From assembly GCF_009770985.1 (NCBI RefSeq), contig NZ_WSRW01000003.1:1022908-1086907 (forward strand): a DNA stretch of 64,000 bases, given 5' to 3'. The DNA is from Mucilaginibacter lacusdianchii. GTDB taxonomy: Bacteria > Bacteroidota > Bacteroidia > Sphingobacteriales > Sphingobacteriaceae. Positions 44,910-53,520 of this stretch are shown one piece after another. A program made the position numbers and the translations under genes. The notes beneath the pieces are model-generated. The model worked only from the letters and a program-made list of their open reading frames with translations, ran no database searches and was not told the DNA's origin. How positions within the stretch are numbered: position 1 is the first letter of the stretch; every line of letters starts with the position of its first letter.

Positions 44910-45368
44910 ATGCTGATCGGAAATTATTTACAGCTGGCTTTTGATGCCGAGAAAGAAGCGGTAAAGGCTTTTAACATGATAGCCGGTAAACACGGCGATG
45001 AGCCGGACGTTTACCAAACTTGCCAGCTTTTGGCATCCTGGTCACAAAATCATTTGAATGAACTGAAACCCTGGGTTGAAAAGTATCCGGCAAGGCCAGA
45101 TACCACTGCAGATAAGTTGGAACGCATGATGTTTGACAACGAACAGAAAGGATCATTCGCCTTGTTGCGCGATCTGCATGATTTATGGATATTAGTTACC
45201 GAAATAGACATTTGCTGGACCGTACTGCTGCAGGCTGCAGATGGCTTACGAGATAAAGAAATGAAGACGACGTTTGTTAAACTACAGGAAAGCACCAAAC
45301 GGCAAATTGCCTGGTTGCAAACCCGCATCAAGCAATCGGCCCCGCAAACGCTTATCGTTGGCGTATAA
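44910..45368 (+). CDS. four-helix ferritin-like partner of the molybdoenzyme
   Basis: The frame opens at 44877 inside the molybdoenzyme, but the ATG at 44910, one base after that stop and 10 bp downstream of GGAGG, is the natural start (152 residues). The protein is all-helical with amphipathic helices: AFDAEKEAVKAFNMIAG, QTCQLLASWSQNHLNELKPW, LRDLHDLWILVTEIDICWTV, LQESTKRQIAWLQTRI. Glu and His residues spaced along the helices recall ferritin-like or hemerythrin-like bundles, but I cannot complete a metal site. Tight coupling suggests it works with the molybdoenzyme, as a chaperone, electron carrier or subunit. Function is inference. Confidence 0.75.
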   Translation: MLIGNYLQLAFDAEKEAVKAFNMIAGKHGDEPDVYQTCQLLASWSQNHLNELKPWVEKYPARPDTTADKLERMMFDNEQKGSFALLRDLHDLWILVTEIDICWTVLLQAADGLRDKEMKTTFVKLQESTKRQIAWLQTRIKQSAPQTLIVGV

Positions 45369-45440
45369 AAGTTACTATTCTAACTTTGAAGCTAACCTCA
45401 GCGTTGATTTTATAATTAAGCCTCTTGTATTATAATATTA

Positions 45441-45482
45441 AATAGTTCGGAATGGATTTTAATTAATCCACTCCGAACTATT
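45441..45482. terminator. shared hairpin between convergent genes
   Basis: An 11-bp stem (AATAGTTCGGA, 45441-45451, with 45472-45482) continues after one mismatch into a 6-bp stem (TGGATT/AATCCA) with a 6-base loop. It lies between the four-helix gene (end 45368) and the NmrA-like gene (end 45509). No long U tract follows on either side. Confidence 0.7.
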
Positions 45483-45508
45483 CTCGACCTAATGCGGACA
45501 CAAAACAT

Positions 45509-46396
45509 TTAAGCTTGGAAATATTTAGTCTTAAACTCTTCAGCAAACTGTTCTAACTTAATTTTTCCAATTACTTTTCCTCCGCTTGCAAAAAAGTCTT
45601 TCATTACAATGCTGGCTTTTACACCCTGCCCTAGTTCGGTAATTAAATCAGCCAGTTCAGGCGGCATTCCACCAGATAGCATACCTTGTTTTAATTGTTC
45701 GTCAGGTAAGCTGGTCCAGGTTAGTTCCGGTTTACCAATCGCTTTGCCCAATAAAGCAGCAATATCATTTCCGGTCGATACATCGCTTACAATATATTTA
45801 ACCTCAAAGCGGTTACCTTTAATTTGAAGTTCTTCAGCAATAGCCGATGAAAGATCATCGGGATGGGTTAATGCTAATTTATCATCGCCGTTATAGTTGT
45901 TGCCAAACATATTCATGCTTTGGATTAATGGGATATCTCTAAAAAAGTTAACGTAGAAAAAGCCTGATCTCAAAACAGTAATGTTGATACCTTCTAGTCC
46001 CCTTAATATTTGCTCAACGCGGTGCACACCTTGTACAGGACCTGTTCCTTTATCCGCATCTGCGCCAACGCTGCTTAGCATCACCACACGGTTTACACCT
46101 GCGGTTTTGATAGCTTGTGCATAAACCTTTCCAGCATCACCAATGTTCTGAATCATATTACTTGGTCCCATAGAGGGTGGCATCATCAGATACACAGCAT
46201 CAGCGCCAGTAAAAGCATCAGTTAAAAATTCAAGATTACTGATTGACCCGATTGCAGGGATGGCGCCTAAAGCCGCTATTTCATTTTTGCGATCTTCCTG
46301 AGTGCTGATAACGGTAACTTCATGTCCGGCTGCAATTAATTTTTCTACCAATGGTTTGGCCACATTTCCTAATGAGCCTGTTGTGGTAATTTTCAT
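45509..46396 (-). CDS. NmrA-like NAD(P)H-binding protein
   Basis: A 295-residue atypical SDR. The N-terminal nucleotide motif is TTGSLGNVAKPLVEKL (a variant of TGATGxxG), followed by strand 2 and a redox-sensor-like NmrA body: SISNLEFLTDAFTGADAVYLMMPP, VVMLSSVGADADKGTGPV, LRSGFFYVNF and HPDDLSSAIAEEL. The catalytic Tyr-x3-Lys is absent, so it may sense NADP(H) or act as an unusual reductase (NAD(P)H:quinone-oxidoreductase type, QOR2-like). It lies 62 bp downstream of an Old Yellow Enzyme gene on the same strand, probably in one operon under the upstream AraC regulator. Confidence 0.9.
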   Translation of the reverse strand: MKITTTGSLGNVAKPLVEKLIAAGHEVTVISTQEDRKNEIAALGAIPAIGSISNLEFLTDAFTGADAVYLMMPPSMGPSNMIQNIGDAGKVYAQAIKTAGVNRVVMLSSVGADADKGTGPVQGVHRVEQILRGLEGINITVLRSGFFYVNFFRDIPLIQSMNMFGNNYNGDDKLALTHPDDLSSAIAEELQIKGNRFEVKYIVSDVSTGNDIAALLGKAIGKPELTWTSLPDEQLKQGMLSGGMPPELADLITELGQGVKASIVMKDFFASGGKVIGKIKLEQFAEEFKTKYFQA

Positions 46397-46457
46397 GGTT
46401 TAATTGTTTTAATGTGAATAATGCTATGGTTTAGCTTGAATTTTAGATTAATATATT

Positions 46458-47537
46458 TTAGATTATGTGTGATACATCTAAAATTGGGTAATCGGTGTAT
46501 CCCGCTTCACCAGGTGTATAAAGCGTATTATAATCGAGTTCGATTAAGGGGGCGTTTTTTTCAATCCTCCTCATAAAATCTGGGTTAGCCAAAAAACTGC
46601 GTCCAAAAGCCACTAAATCAGCAGACCCTTCCTGCAATTTATCTTCTGCAGTTTCTGCAGTAAATCCATTGCAGTAAATAATAGTGTTAGCAAAAGCATT
46701 GCGTATACCCAGATGTGTTTTTTCCGGAATGCCTGGATTATTAGAAATGTGTAGGTAAGCAATGCCCAAGCGGTTTATTTCCTCGGCCAAACGCAAATAT
46801 GTTTGATGCACTTCAAGTTCGTCATAAGACGGCATGTCATTAGAAGTCAGGAACGGCGAAATCCGCAATCCCACTTTGTCAGCGCCAATGGCTGCTATTA
46901 TTTGCGCCGCAATCTCTACCGTTAAATGGATACGATTTTCTATGCTTCCGCCATAATTATCTGAGCGGTTATTCACCTTTGGGTTTAAAGATTGCTCGAG
47001 CAAGTAACCATGAGCGCCATGCAGTTCCACCCCGTCAAAGCCTGCCGCTATCGCATTTTTAGCAGCCTTTACATGATCCTCAATCACGCGGGCAATTGCT
47101 TGCTCATCGAGTGCAACAGGTGCAGAGTATTGCTCCATGCCTGTATCGGTATAAATCTCGCCGGCAGCTTTAACATCTGACAGTCCAACTACCTGGTAGC
47201 CGTCAGGCAGGTTTGAACTATGGGCAATTCTGCCCGTGTGCATCAATTGTAAAAATATTTTAGCACCACCTTCATGTACCGCCTCAGTCACCAATTTCCA
47301 ACCATCTATTTGGGCGTCTGAAAAAATGCCGGGAATACGAGGATAGCCTAAACCCTCCGGACTCGGAGAAGTCCCTTCGGTAACAATAAGCCCAGCGCCT
47401 GAACGCTGTTTGTAGTAAGTGGCCATCAGCTCATTGGGCAAATTATTAATTGCACGGCTTCTGGTCATGGGGGCCATTACCACATGATTTTTTAACTGAA
47501 AGGAGCCTTTATTGTAAGGCATGAATAACTTTTTCAT
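46458..47537 (-). CDS. Old Yellow Enzyme family alkene reductase
   Basis: A 359-residue flavoenzyme if started at the ATG at 47537; the frame opens 9 codons earlier. OYE features are MAPMTRSRA (about 22-30), LQLMHTGRIAHSS, the substrate-binding HGAHGYLLEQSLNP, the NNRSDNYGGSIENR stretch, and FGRSFLANPDF near the end. It reduces activated C=C bonds (enones, nitro compounds, quinones) with FMN and NADPH. It is followed by an NmrA-like gene and preceded by an AraC regulator, all on the same strand. That suggests an electrophile- or quinone-detoxifying operon. Confidence 0.94.
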   Translation of the reverse strand: MKKLFMPYNKGSFQLKNHVVMAPMTRSRAINNLPNELMATYYKQRSGAGLIVTEGTSPSPEGLGYPRIPGIFSDAQIDGWKLVTEAVHEGGAKIFLQLMHTGRIAHSSNLPDGYQVVGLSDVKAAGEIYTDTGMEQYSAPVALDEQAIARVIEDHVKAAKNAIAAGFDGVELHGAHGYLLEQSLNPKVNNRSDNYGGSIENRIHLTVEIAAQIIAAIGADKVGLRISPFLTSNDMPSYDELEVHQTYLRLAEEINRLGIAYLHISNNPGIPEKTHLGIRNAFANTIIYCNGFTAETAEDKLQEGSADLVAFGRSFLANPDFMRRIEKNAPLIELDYNTLYTPGEAGYTDYPILDVSHII

Positions 47538-47631
47538 TTTACTATGTTTTAATTGACATAGCAAAGTTGAGCTTAATCAGCAGCTGATAATAGCGCCATA
47601 AGGCAAAAAAACAGTCGTATCCGGCAAAGTT

Positions 47632-48615
47632 TTATAATTGCGATGAGAACCGCTTAGGCGTGAGTCCGTAATGTTTCTCAAACAAGCGGCTAAAGTGGCT
47701 TAGGTTTGAAAATCCAAGTTCATAACCAACTTCGGCTACGGAGTGCTTACCTTGTTTTAACAGAAAAGCCGCTTCTTCCATACGTGCGCGCTGAAAGTAA
47801 TTGTAAATGGTATCGCCAAAAGCCTGTTTAAAAAGTTGCTTCAGCTTGGTTTCACTCATTGCTGCAATCTGTGCCAGTTCGGGTAACACGGGTGGTGTAC
47901 TCAGATCACTAATGATTTCGTTACGAATGTGAAGAAGCCTGGCTGCATCAACGTTATTGATGTTTTGATGCGGTGCATTATCACGCATCGAGAGTTTTTG
48001 AAAAAGCAGATACAGCAATTCCTGCACTTTAATGTGCATGTAAAAGAGACTCAACTTATCAGTCAAATCTACAGCACTTAAATTTTTGACCAGCAGTTTT
48101 GTTTCTGCTGTCATATTTTCAAAAAAAAGAAAGTTATTACCCGGAGTGGTTATGGTCTCCAGCGTTGTATTAAGGTTTTTAATAGCCAGCAATGATTTTA
48201 AATAGCTCGGCATGATAGCAATTACCGCGTAATGAATAGTGTGGCCTTTAGGAAATCTTATACTAGAACTCAGGTCGTTAGACGTAACCTGGATGGCAGA
48301 CTCATCACGTTCCGTAAACTGAACTTGAGCATCATTATTATAAGCAATGCCCAGTTCTTGTTCATTACTATAAAAAAAGATTGTGATTAGATCATTTCCG
48401 AGGCCGGATGTATTTCGCCTAATAATGAGATCTTCATTAAGCACATAATGATGCATTGTAATTTTGAACTCCGTACTGAATGACAATTTGCGAATATATC
48501 CCTGACCTAAATGTTTGGGAATAATCAATAAGTCATTATCTACAGTTGTGCCTATATATCGGGCAAAGTAGGTTAGGAAATCAAACTCAGGTGTGGCGGT
48601 AAAACTAAATATCAT
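47632..48615 (-). CDS. AraC family transcriptional regulator
   Basis: A 327-residue regulator. The N-terminal 200 residues have no clear family match. The C-terminal helix-turn-helix pair (LPELAQIAAMSETKLKQLFKQAFG and SVAEVGYELGFSNLSHFSRLFEK) ends with GLTPKRFSS. It is a paralogue of the regulator at 13039: the same spacing and similar wording in both halves (FxxxxG near the start; GYELGFxNLxHF at the end). It lies 94 bp upstream of the Old Yellow Enzyme gene on the same strand and probably controls it. Confidence 0.92.
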   Translation of the reverse strand: MIFSFTATPEFDFLTYFARYIGTTVDNDLLIIPKHLGQGYIRKLSFSTEFKITMHHYVLNEDLIIRRNTSGLGNDLITIFFYSNEQELGIAYNNDAQVQFTERDESAIQVTSNDLSSSIRFPKGHTIHYAVIAIMPSYLKSLLAIKNLNTTLETITTPGNNFLFFENMTAETKLLVKNLSAVDLTDKLSLFYMHIKVQELLYLLFQKLSMRDNAPHQNINNVDAARLLHIRNEIISDLSTPPVLPELAQIAAMSETKLKQLFKQAFGDTIYNYFQRARMEEAAFLLKQGKHSVAEVGYELGFSNLSHFSRLFEKHYGLTPKRFSSQL

Positions 48616-48819
48616 TAACTTAAATTGCCTGGCTACCGAAATTAAACAAAATTATGTAAAGCGATAAGGCAATTAATTGCAAAGCGCTTAAGACCTTATC
48701 CTTATTTTCTAGCTGCAATTAGGTTATGCCATTCTGCACTTGGCGCATGTATAACAAAATACAAATTGTACAGGTATAAGGATATATTAACCCTAGTTTT
48801 GTCACAGATACTTATCCTT

Positions 48820-50118
48820 ATGTTCCGAACCTTCTTGTTTTCTTGCTGGTACCGTTATAAAAGTTACGTTGAAACAGGTATGCAGTCAGCATCCAAATTT
48901 GAGTTTCAGCATCTAGAATATTGGCAAGACCGTTTGTTTGTTACGGTCGTATTGTACAGCCTTCCAGCAGGCTTTTGCGCACTTGTGCCCTCTGTATGGT
49001 TGGAATACCGCTCTGGTCACTTATTACTTTGCTATTTTGATATCGCCTCACTAATTATTTTTGGAATAGTGTCGCTTTGCAGAGGCTTTTCATTAAAAGC
49101 TCGTAAAGTAGCTGTAGCAGTAATTTTTGCCACGATTGCAATTATTTTTATGGCCGTGCTGGGGTCTTTCAGCATGGGTTGCATTTACCTTTTCACACTG
49201 AGTGTTTTTGTTTCGCTTCAATTTTCAGACAAAGCTGCCTATGGCACCGTAGCATTTAATAGCGTTGCTTTCCTGACATTTGCCGCAGATATTCAATTTC
49301 ATGCCGTTGACCTGCCCCTGCTTTACCAAACATCTGTAAATATCTGGCTGGTTTACACGATGAATTTTCTATTAATGAATTTAGTTGTAGTTGGCTTGGT
49401 GCGTCAGCTTTTAAAAAGCCTTAACCAAACTATGGTGAAAGAGGCTTGGCTCACTAAAGAACTAAAAAAAGGATTGGAGCAACAAGCCAGATTAAACACA
49501 CATCTTAAAAATTCAGAAGAACACTACCGCACACTTTTCTATCATAGTCCATCGCCAAAGTTGATTTTTGAAACAGATAACCTTCAATTTTTACAGGTTA
49601 ATAAAGCTGCAGTAACGGTGTACGGCTACTCGGAAGGTGAATTTCTGAATATGAAATTAACTGACATTCACCCAGAAGAATGCATTCAAAACATGTTGCA
49701 CCATGTTAAGCCAGCAGATGAAAGCCAGGTACTGCATCCGTATGTTACCCAACACGTTAGTAAAGACGGCAAGCGAATACATACCGAAATAAGGCGGAGT
49801 AACATTAGCATCAACGGCAAAAATGCGAGATTAATGGTGGCAACTGATATCACAGAACGATTGCTGCATACGGCCGCTATTGAGAAACAAAACGAAAAGC
49901 TTAGGGAGATTGCTCATCTGCAATCTCATGTAATCAGGTTGCCACTTGCCAGAATCATGTCAATATCCGAATTGATTAAGCAAGAATACGGAGAACAAAT
50001 AGACCTTCAACTAATTAATTATCTGGATATCTCGGTCAATGAACTTGACTCCGTTATTCAACAGATAGTTACTGAAAGTACTGTTATTACAACAGAGCAG
50101 CAAGAGGGCGTATATTAA
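48820..50118 (+). CDS. membrane PAS-domain protein with orphan H-box
   Basis: A protein of about 432 residues if started at the ATG at 48820 (frame open from 48766); WYRYKSYVE after the start resembles related Bacteroidota proteins. About six membrane helices occupy residues 25-200, then a coiled coil and one PAS domain (about 230-350; FQFLQVNKAAVTVYGYSEGEF... ending ATDITER). A DHp-like helix follows with QSHVIRLPLARI, matching the H-box SHxxRxPL. The protein ends about 70 residues later, with no ATPase domain. It may be a phosphotransfer or signalling adapter, or a degenerate kinase. The function is unknown. Confidence 0.8.
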   Translation: MFRTFLFSCWYRYKSYVETGMQSASKFEFQHLEYWQDRLFVTVVLYSLPAGFCALVPSVWLEYRSGHLLLCYFDIASLIIFGIVSLCRGFSLKARKVAVAVIFATIAIIFMAVLGSFSMGCIYLFTLSVFVSLQFSDKAAYGTVAFNSVAFLTFAADIQFHAVDLPLLYQTSVNIWLVYTMNFLLMNLVVVGLVRQLLKSLNQTMVKEAWLTKELKKGLEQQARLNTHLKNSEEHYRTLFYHSPSPKLIFETDNLQFLQVNKAAVTVYGYSEGEFLNMKLTDIHPEECIQNMLHHVKPADESQVLHPYVTQHVSKDGKRIHTEIRRSNISINGKNARLMVATDITERLLHTAAIEKQNEKLREIAHLQSHVIRLPLARIMSISELIKQEYGEQIDLQLINYLDISVNELDSVIQQIVTESTVITTEQQEGVY

Positions 50119-50362
50119 CCGCTTCTACATTACCGACAGGTAACATGTCCACTTTAACCTTTAATTGAAAGTGTATATACTTGAAGTACAAGCGAAAAGC
50201 AGCAGTTTACGCGAGTACTTGCAATTGTATGATTTTGTATTTAAAACGTTTAAAAGCATTCTTACAAGCCAGAATGCGCTAAACATCTATCAAGGTTAAA
50301 ATATGTTAAAAGTTTTAGTATACAGTTTTGTTCAGCTTATTTAGGGGCTAACTTAAACTTAT

Positions 50363-50914
50363 ATGAAAACTAAAAACCTTTTTATTATTGCTTGCCTGCT
50401 CCTTTGTTCTGTTGCAAAAGCCCAAAATCAACAAACAAGCCGTTGGCGTTTTGGCATTGGATTAGAAACCGGCGTTCCAACAAACTTCAATCATAATCGT
50501 CCACTTCTATCTAATTCCAAATTTGAATTAGGGGGAACCGCTCGATTGCAATACAGCATCAATAAATCAGCAGCATTTACGTTGACATCAGGTTACTACA
50601 ATCTTTTTTTAAGTCCTCGGCCAATGAACAGCCCTGAATTTAATCCATATGGCAATTGGTACGCAGGAGATCAAGGCATTATACCTGTAAAAGGCGGCTT
50701 GAAACTATTTATTAAAGACGGCTTTTATGTAATGGGAGAAGCTGGTGCGGGCTTTGAAACACGCTATTTTAAAGACACAAAGTTAATATTATCGCCTGGT
50801 GTTGGTTTCGCTACACGTAAGTGGGATTTTGGATTAAGATATGAGAACTTTTCTGGCCAACGTAATAATTATGGCTTGGTAGGATTACGCGTAGCTTATG
50901 GATTCGGACTATAG
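50363..50914 (+). CDS. outer-membrane beta-barrel family protein
   Basis: A 183-residue secreted protein with a signal peptide ending in AKAQ (about residue 21). The mature part is made of alternating strands with Gly and aromatic residues (WRFGIGLETGVP, ARLQYSINKSAAFTLTSGYYN, VMGEAGAGFETRY, LSPGVGFATRKWDFGLRYE) and ends with VAYGFGL, as in small eight-stranded outer-membrane barrels (OmpW/OprF-like, PorT-like). Function unknown. A hairpin follows the gene. Confidence 0.82.
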   Translation: MKTKNLFIIACLLLCSVAKAQNQQTSRWRFGIGLETGVPTNFNHNRPLLSNSKFELGGTARLQYSINKSAAFTLTSGYYNLFLSPRPMNSPEFNPYGNWYAGDQGIIPVKGGLKLFIKDGFYVMGEAGAGFETRYFKDTKLILSPGVGFATRKWDFGLRYENFSGQRNNYGLVGLRVAYGFGL

Positions 50915-51218
50915 TACAAACTTTTGATTTTATATTTGGTATCCTGCCGTTCTTGTTATAGATATATAATTATAACGAGAACGGCAGAAATTTAAAGAAG
51001 TCCGAATCTATTTTGGGCTAAAGCGGCGTTATACAATACCTATTGTCTTATCGCTTAAATTCATTTATTTTTAAGATAATATGTAGGCAAATATTATCTT
51101 AAACATCACGTCGGTAAAGTACTACTAAAATTAAGTAAGCATCTGCAACAAGAAAACATTGTTTTGTTTCTGTATGTTAAATAAGCCTTAATAGGCGATG
51201 GTAATCAAATTTGCGTGA
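50915..51218. other. 304-bp intergenic region
   Basis: Contains the hairpin at 50944-50987 and the promoter region of the AsmA-like gene; nothing else is visible. Confidence 0.55.
50944..50987 (+). terminator. long hairpin after the beta-barrel gene
   Basis: A 17-bp stem with one G-U pair (CTGCCGTTCTTGTTATA, 50944-50960, with 50971-50987) and a 10-base loop, 30 bp after the stop codon. The U tract after it is weak. Confidence 0.75.
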
Positions 51219-53051
51219 ATGAATTTTAAATTATTAAAAAGACCATGGGTTAAAGTTCTTATATACAGCACGTTTATAGTAATTGCCATAATAGTAACAA
51301 GTATTGTCGCCTTTAGCTATTACGGAACACCTATTATTGAAAACAAGATAAACAAAGCATTATACAAAGCATCAGGCGGCATCTATCAAGTTAAACTTAC
51401 AGAAGCCCGTATCAATTTATTCAGAGGCGAAATCGTTATCAGCGATTTAACTTTAACTGCAGATACCGCCGCATACTTGTCGCAAAAAAAACAAAAGGCA
51501 GTTTCCGATAAGCTTTATCAATTGCATGTGCAAAGAGTTGTGTTGAGCCATACACATCCATTTAAACTGTGGTTTAATAAAAAGCTTGATGTAACTGAGA
51601 TTTCTTTAAACGCGCCAGATGTAACTGTTACGGCCTACCCCGATAATGCTAAATTTCAAAAGCCAAAAGACAACAGAACAATCTTTCAACGTTTATCCAA
51701 TTCGCTTAAGTCTTTATACGTTGGCCATATATTTTTCAAAAATGTAAAACTACATTACAAGGATGTTTCGACTATGAAGCCAGCGGTGTATGAGTTGGAA
51801 GAATTAGACTTGAGCGCACATGATTTGCTTATTGATTCGGCCACTCAATTTGATAGAACAAGGTTACTATTTTGTAAAGAACTTAACGTCGCGCTACACA
51901 ATTATCAAGGCCGTACGGCAAAGGGATTATACGGTTCTAAGGTAAAACTTATAGATTTTTCTACACGCACGCGTATGCTTCGTTTGCAAGGCTTTGTGAT
52001 GCGCCCCTCGCTTAAGCCTGCTCAATTTTTTCAAAAAACGTTTCAAGACCAATTCTCCCTACAATCGAATAGCATACTGATTGAAAATTTTTATTATGAA
52101 ATTTATAACAAAAGTCATGCTATTAAGGCTGCAAGTATTACGCTAAACACGGGTGTTATTAGTGTTTTCAGTAACTATCATACAGACCCTAAAAGCTTCC
52201 ATATAGATAAAGTCAATACTTTTCCGAATAAAGCGCTACAATTGGTGCCGGTTAAAATTAAGGTAGACACGATACAGCTTCGGCATTATACAGTGGCTTA
52301 CCATGAGTATAACATAAAAGCCAAACGGCGAGGTTATATCACGTTTAACGAAATTGGTGGACAATTCGTTAACGTTACTAATGATTCTGCTGCTATCAAC
52401 AAAAATCCATTTTGCAATGCCAGCCTAACGGCAAAGTTCATGAATAAAGCACCTATGCAGGTGGCTTTTAAATTTGATTTAAAAGATAGCCTATACTCCT
52501 ACCGCTATAAGGGGTTTGTCGGCCCTATTAATATGCAGGCGGTAAATGTGGCAACAGTACCCCTTGCCTCTTTGAATATGCAATCGGGTATGGCTAAAAG
52601 AATTGATTTTGACATTTCTGCCAATAGATATCTGGCCAAAGGAAAGGTCACGTTTTTATACAATAATTTGAAAATTCAATTATTGAAAGCCGACTCTGCT
52701 AAATTGAAAATGCGCCGTCTGGCATTGGTATCTTTGCTTGCCAATAAGCTTATCATCAAGGATAACAATCCGGACAATATTAAAGCCAAACCGCGATTTA
52801 AATATGTAATTTATGAAAGGCCTAAAACCTATCCGTTCTTTAAAACAATATGGCGTACGTTACTGATGGGAATTAAATCTTGCGCCGGGCTAGATTTTCA
52901 AGCGCAACGCGAAGCTGATTTAAAACAAGCAAAAAAAGAGAAAGAAAAATACTGGAAGGAGCACAAAAAAGAATTTCGTAAACAGAAACGGGCCGAAAAG
53001 CGAAGGGTGAAGAAGCTGAAGAAGTTAGCAAAGCAACGCATACAACGTTAA
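51219..53051 (+). CDS. AsmA-like inner-membrane-anchored protein with basic tail
   Basis: A 610-residue protein with one N-terminal membrane helix (about 13-33), followed by an AsmA/DUF748-like start (IIENKINKALYKASGGIYQVKL and LFRGEIVISDLTL). The long periplasmic part is beta-rich with repeated short strands, as in AsmA-type proteins that bridge inner and outer membranes. The last 60 residues are extremely basic (KKEKEKYWKEHKKEF and later), predicted helical. The AsmA link is by the N-terminal pattern only. The role, possibly in lipid transport or envelope integrity, is inference. Confidence 0.75.
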   Translation: MNFKLLKRPWVKVLIYSTFIVIAIIVTSIVAFSYYGTPIIENKINKALYKASGGIYQVKLTEARINLFRGEIVISDLTLTADTAAYLSQKKQKAVSDKLYQLHVQRVVLSHTHPFKLWFNKKLDVTEISLNAPDVTVTAYPDNAKFQKPKDNRTIFQRLSNSLKSLYVGHIFFKNVKLHYKDVSTMKPAVYELEELDLSAHDLLIDSATQFDRTRLLFCKELNVALHNYQGRTAKGLYGSKVKLIDFSTRTRMLRLQGFVMRPSLKPAQFFQKTFQDQFSLQSNSILIENFYYEIYNKSHAIKAASITLNTGVISVFSNYHTDPKSFHIDKVNTFPNKALQLVPVKIKVDTIQLRHYTVAYHEYNIKAKRRGYITFNEIGGQFVNVTNDSAAINKNPFCNASLTAKFMNKAPMQVAFKFDLKDSLYSYRYKGFVGPINMQAVNVATVPLASLNMQSGMAKRIDFDISANRYLAKGKVTFLYNNLKIQLLKADSAKLKMRRLALVSLLANKLIIKDNNPDNIKAKPRFKYVIYERPKTYPFFKTIWRTLLMGIKSCAGLDFQAQREADLKQAKKEKEKYWKEHKKEFRKQKRAEKRRVKKLKKLAKQRIQR

Positions 53052-53235
53052 GTGTCTAAAGCAAGTTCGGAAGAGCACAAATAATTTGTTAGTGTGTTAA
53101 ATAATTATGAAATGATTATTATTTTAGGAATACAGAATTTGGCTTTGTCGTAATATTTTTTAGCTGTTGAACAAACAGCCTGCGGAAAAATAATTTCGAC
53201 AACACTAAGCTGCAGCTATGTAACCCCTAATTAAT

Positions 53236-53445
53236 ATGATATTTCAATTTGATGGTCAAGAATTTCTTGACAACTTTAACCCAAAGTACAGTAAGCTATC
53301 TAATTGTGTAAAAACTATTGTACTACCCGATGGCCGAATGGCTCAAATGCAGATAACTATCACCACGGAAGAAAGCGAATTTTGCACCAAGCTAGATACG
53401 ATGAACGCAGTTTTGAATAAGGTGCCAAAGTCTAACATACCATGA
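53236..53445 (+). CDS. small conserved-looking hypothetical protein
   Basis: A 69-residue soluble protein without signal peptide. It has a regular strand pattern (KTIVLPDGRMAQMQITITTEE) and a short C-terminal tail. No family is recognised. A terminator hairpin follows 24 bp after its stop, which supports it as a real unit. Confidence 0.5.
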   Translation: MIFQFDGQEFLDNFNPKYSKLSNCVKTIVLPDGRMAQMQITITTEESEFCTKLDTMNAVLNKVPKSNIP

Positions 53446-53464
53446 TTTAGATTTTGTTACTCGC

Positions 53465-53505
53465 AAAAAAAGGTCCCTGCAAAATATGTAGGGACCTTTC
53501 ATTTA
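53465..53505. terminator. bidirectional rho-independent terminator
   Basis: A 10-bp stem (AAAGGTCCCT, 53469-53478, with AGGGACCTTT, 53490-53499) with A/T runs on both sides, between the small ORF (end 53445) and the convergent mutase gene (end 53521). Confidence 0.88.
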
Positions 53506-53520
53506 ATTATTTATGCAAGT

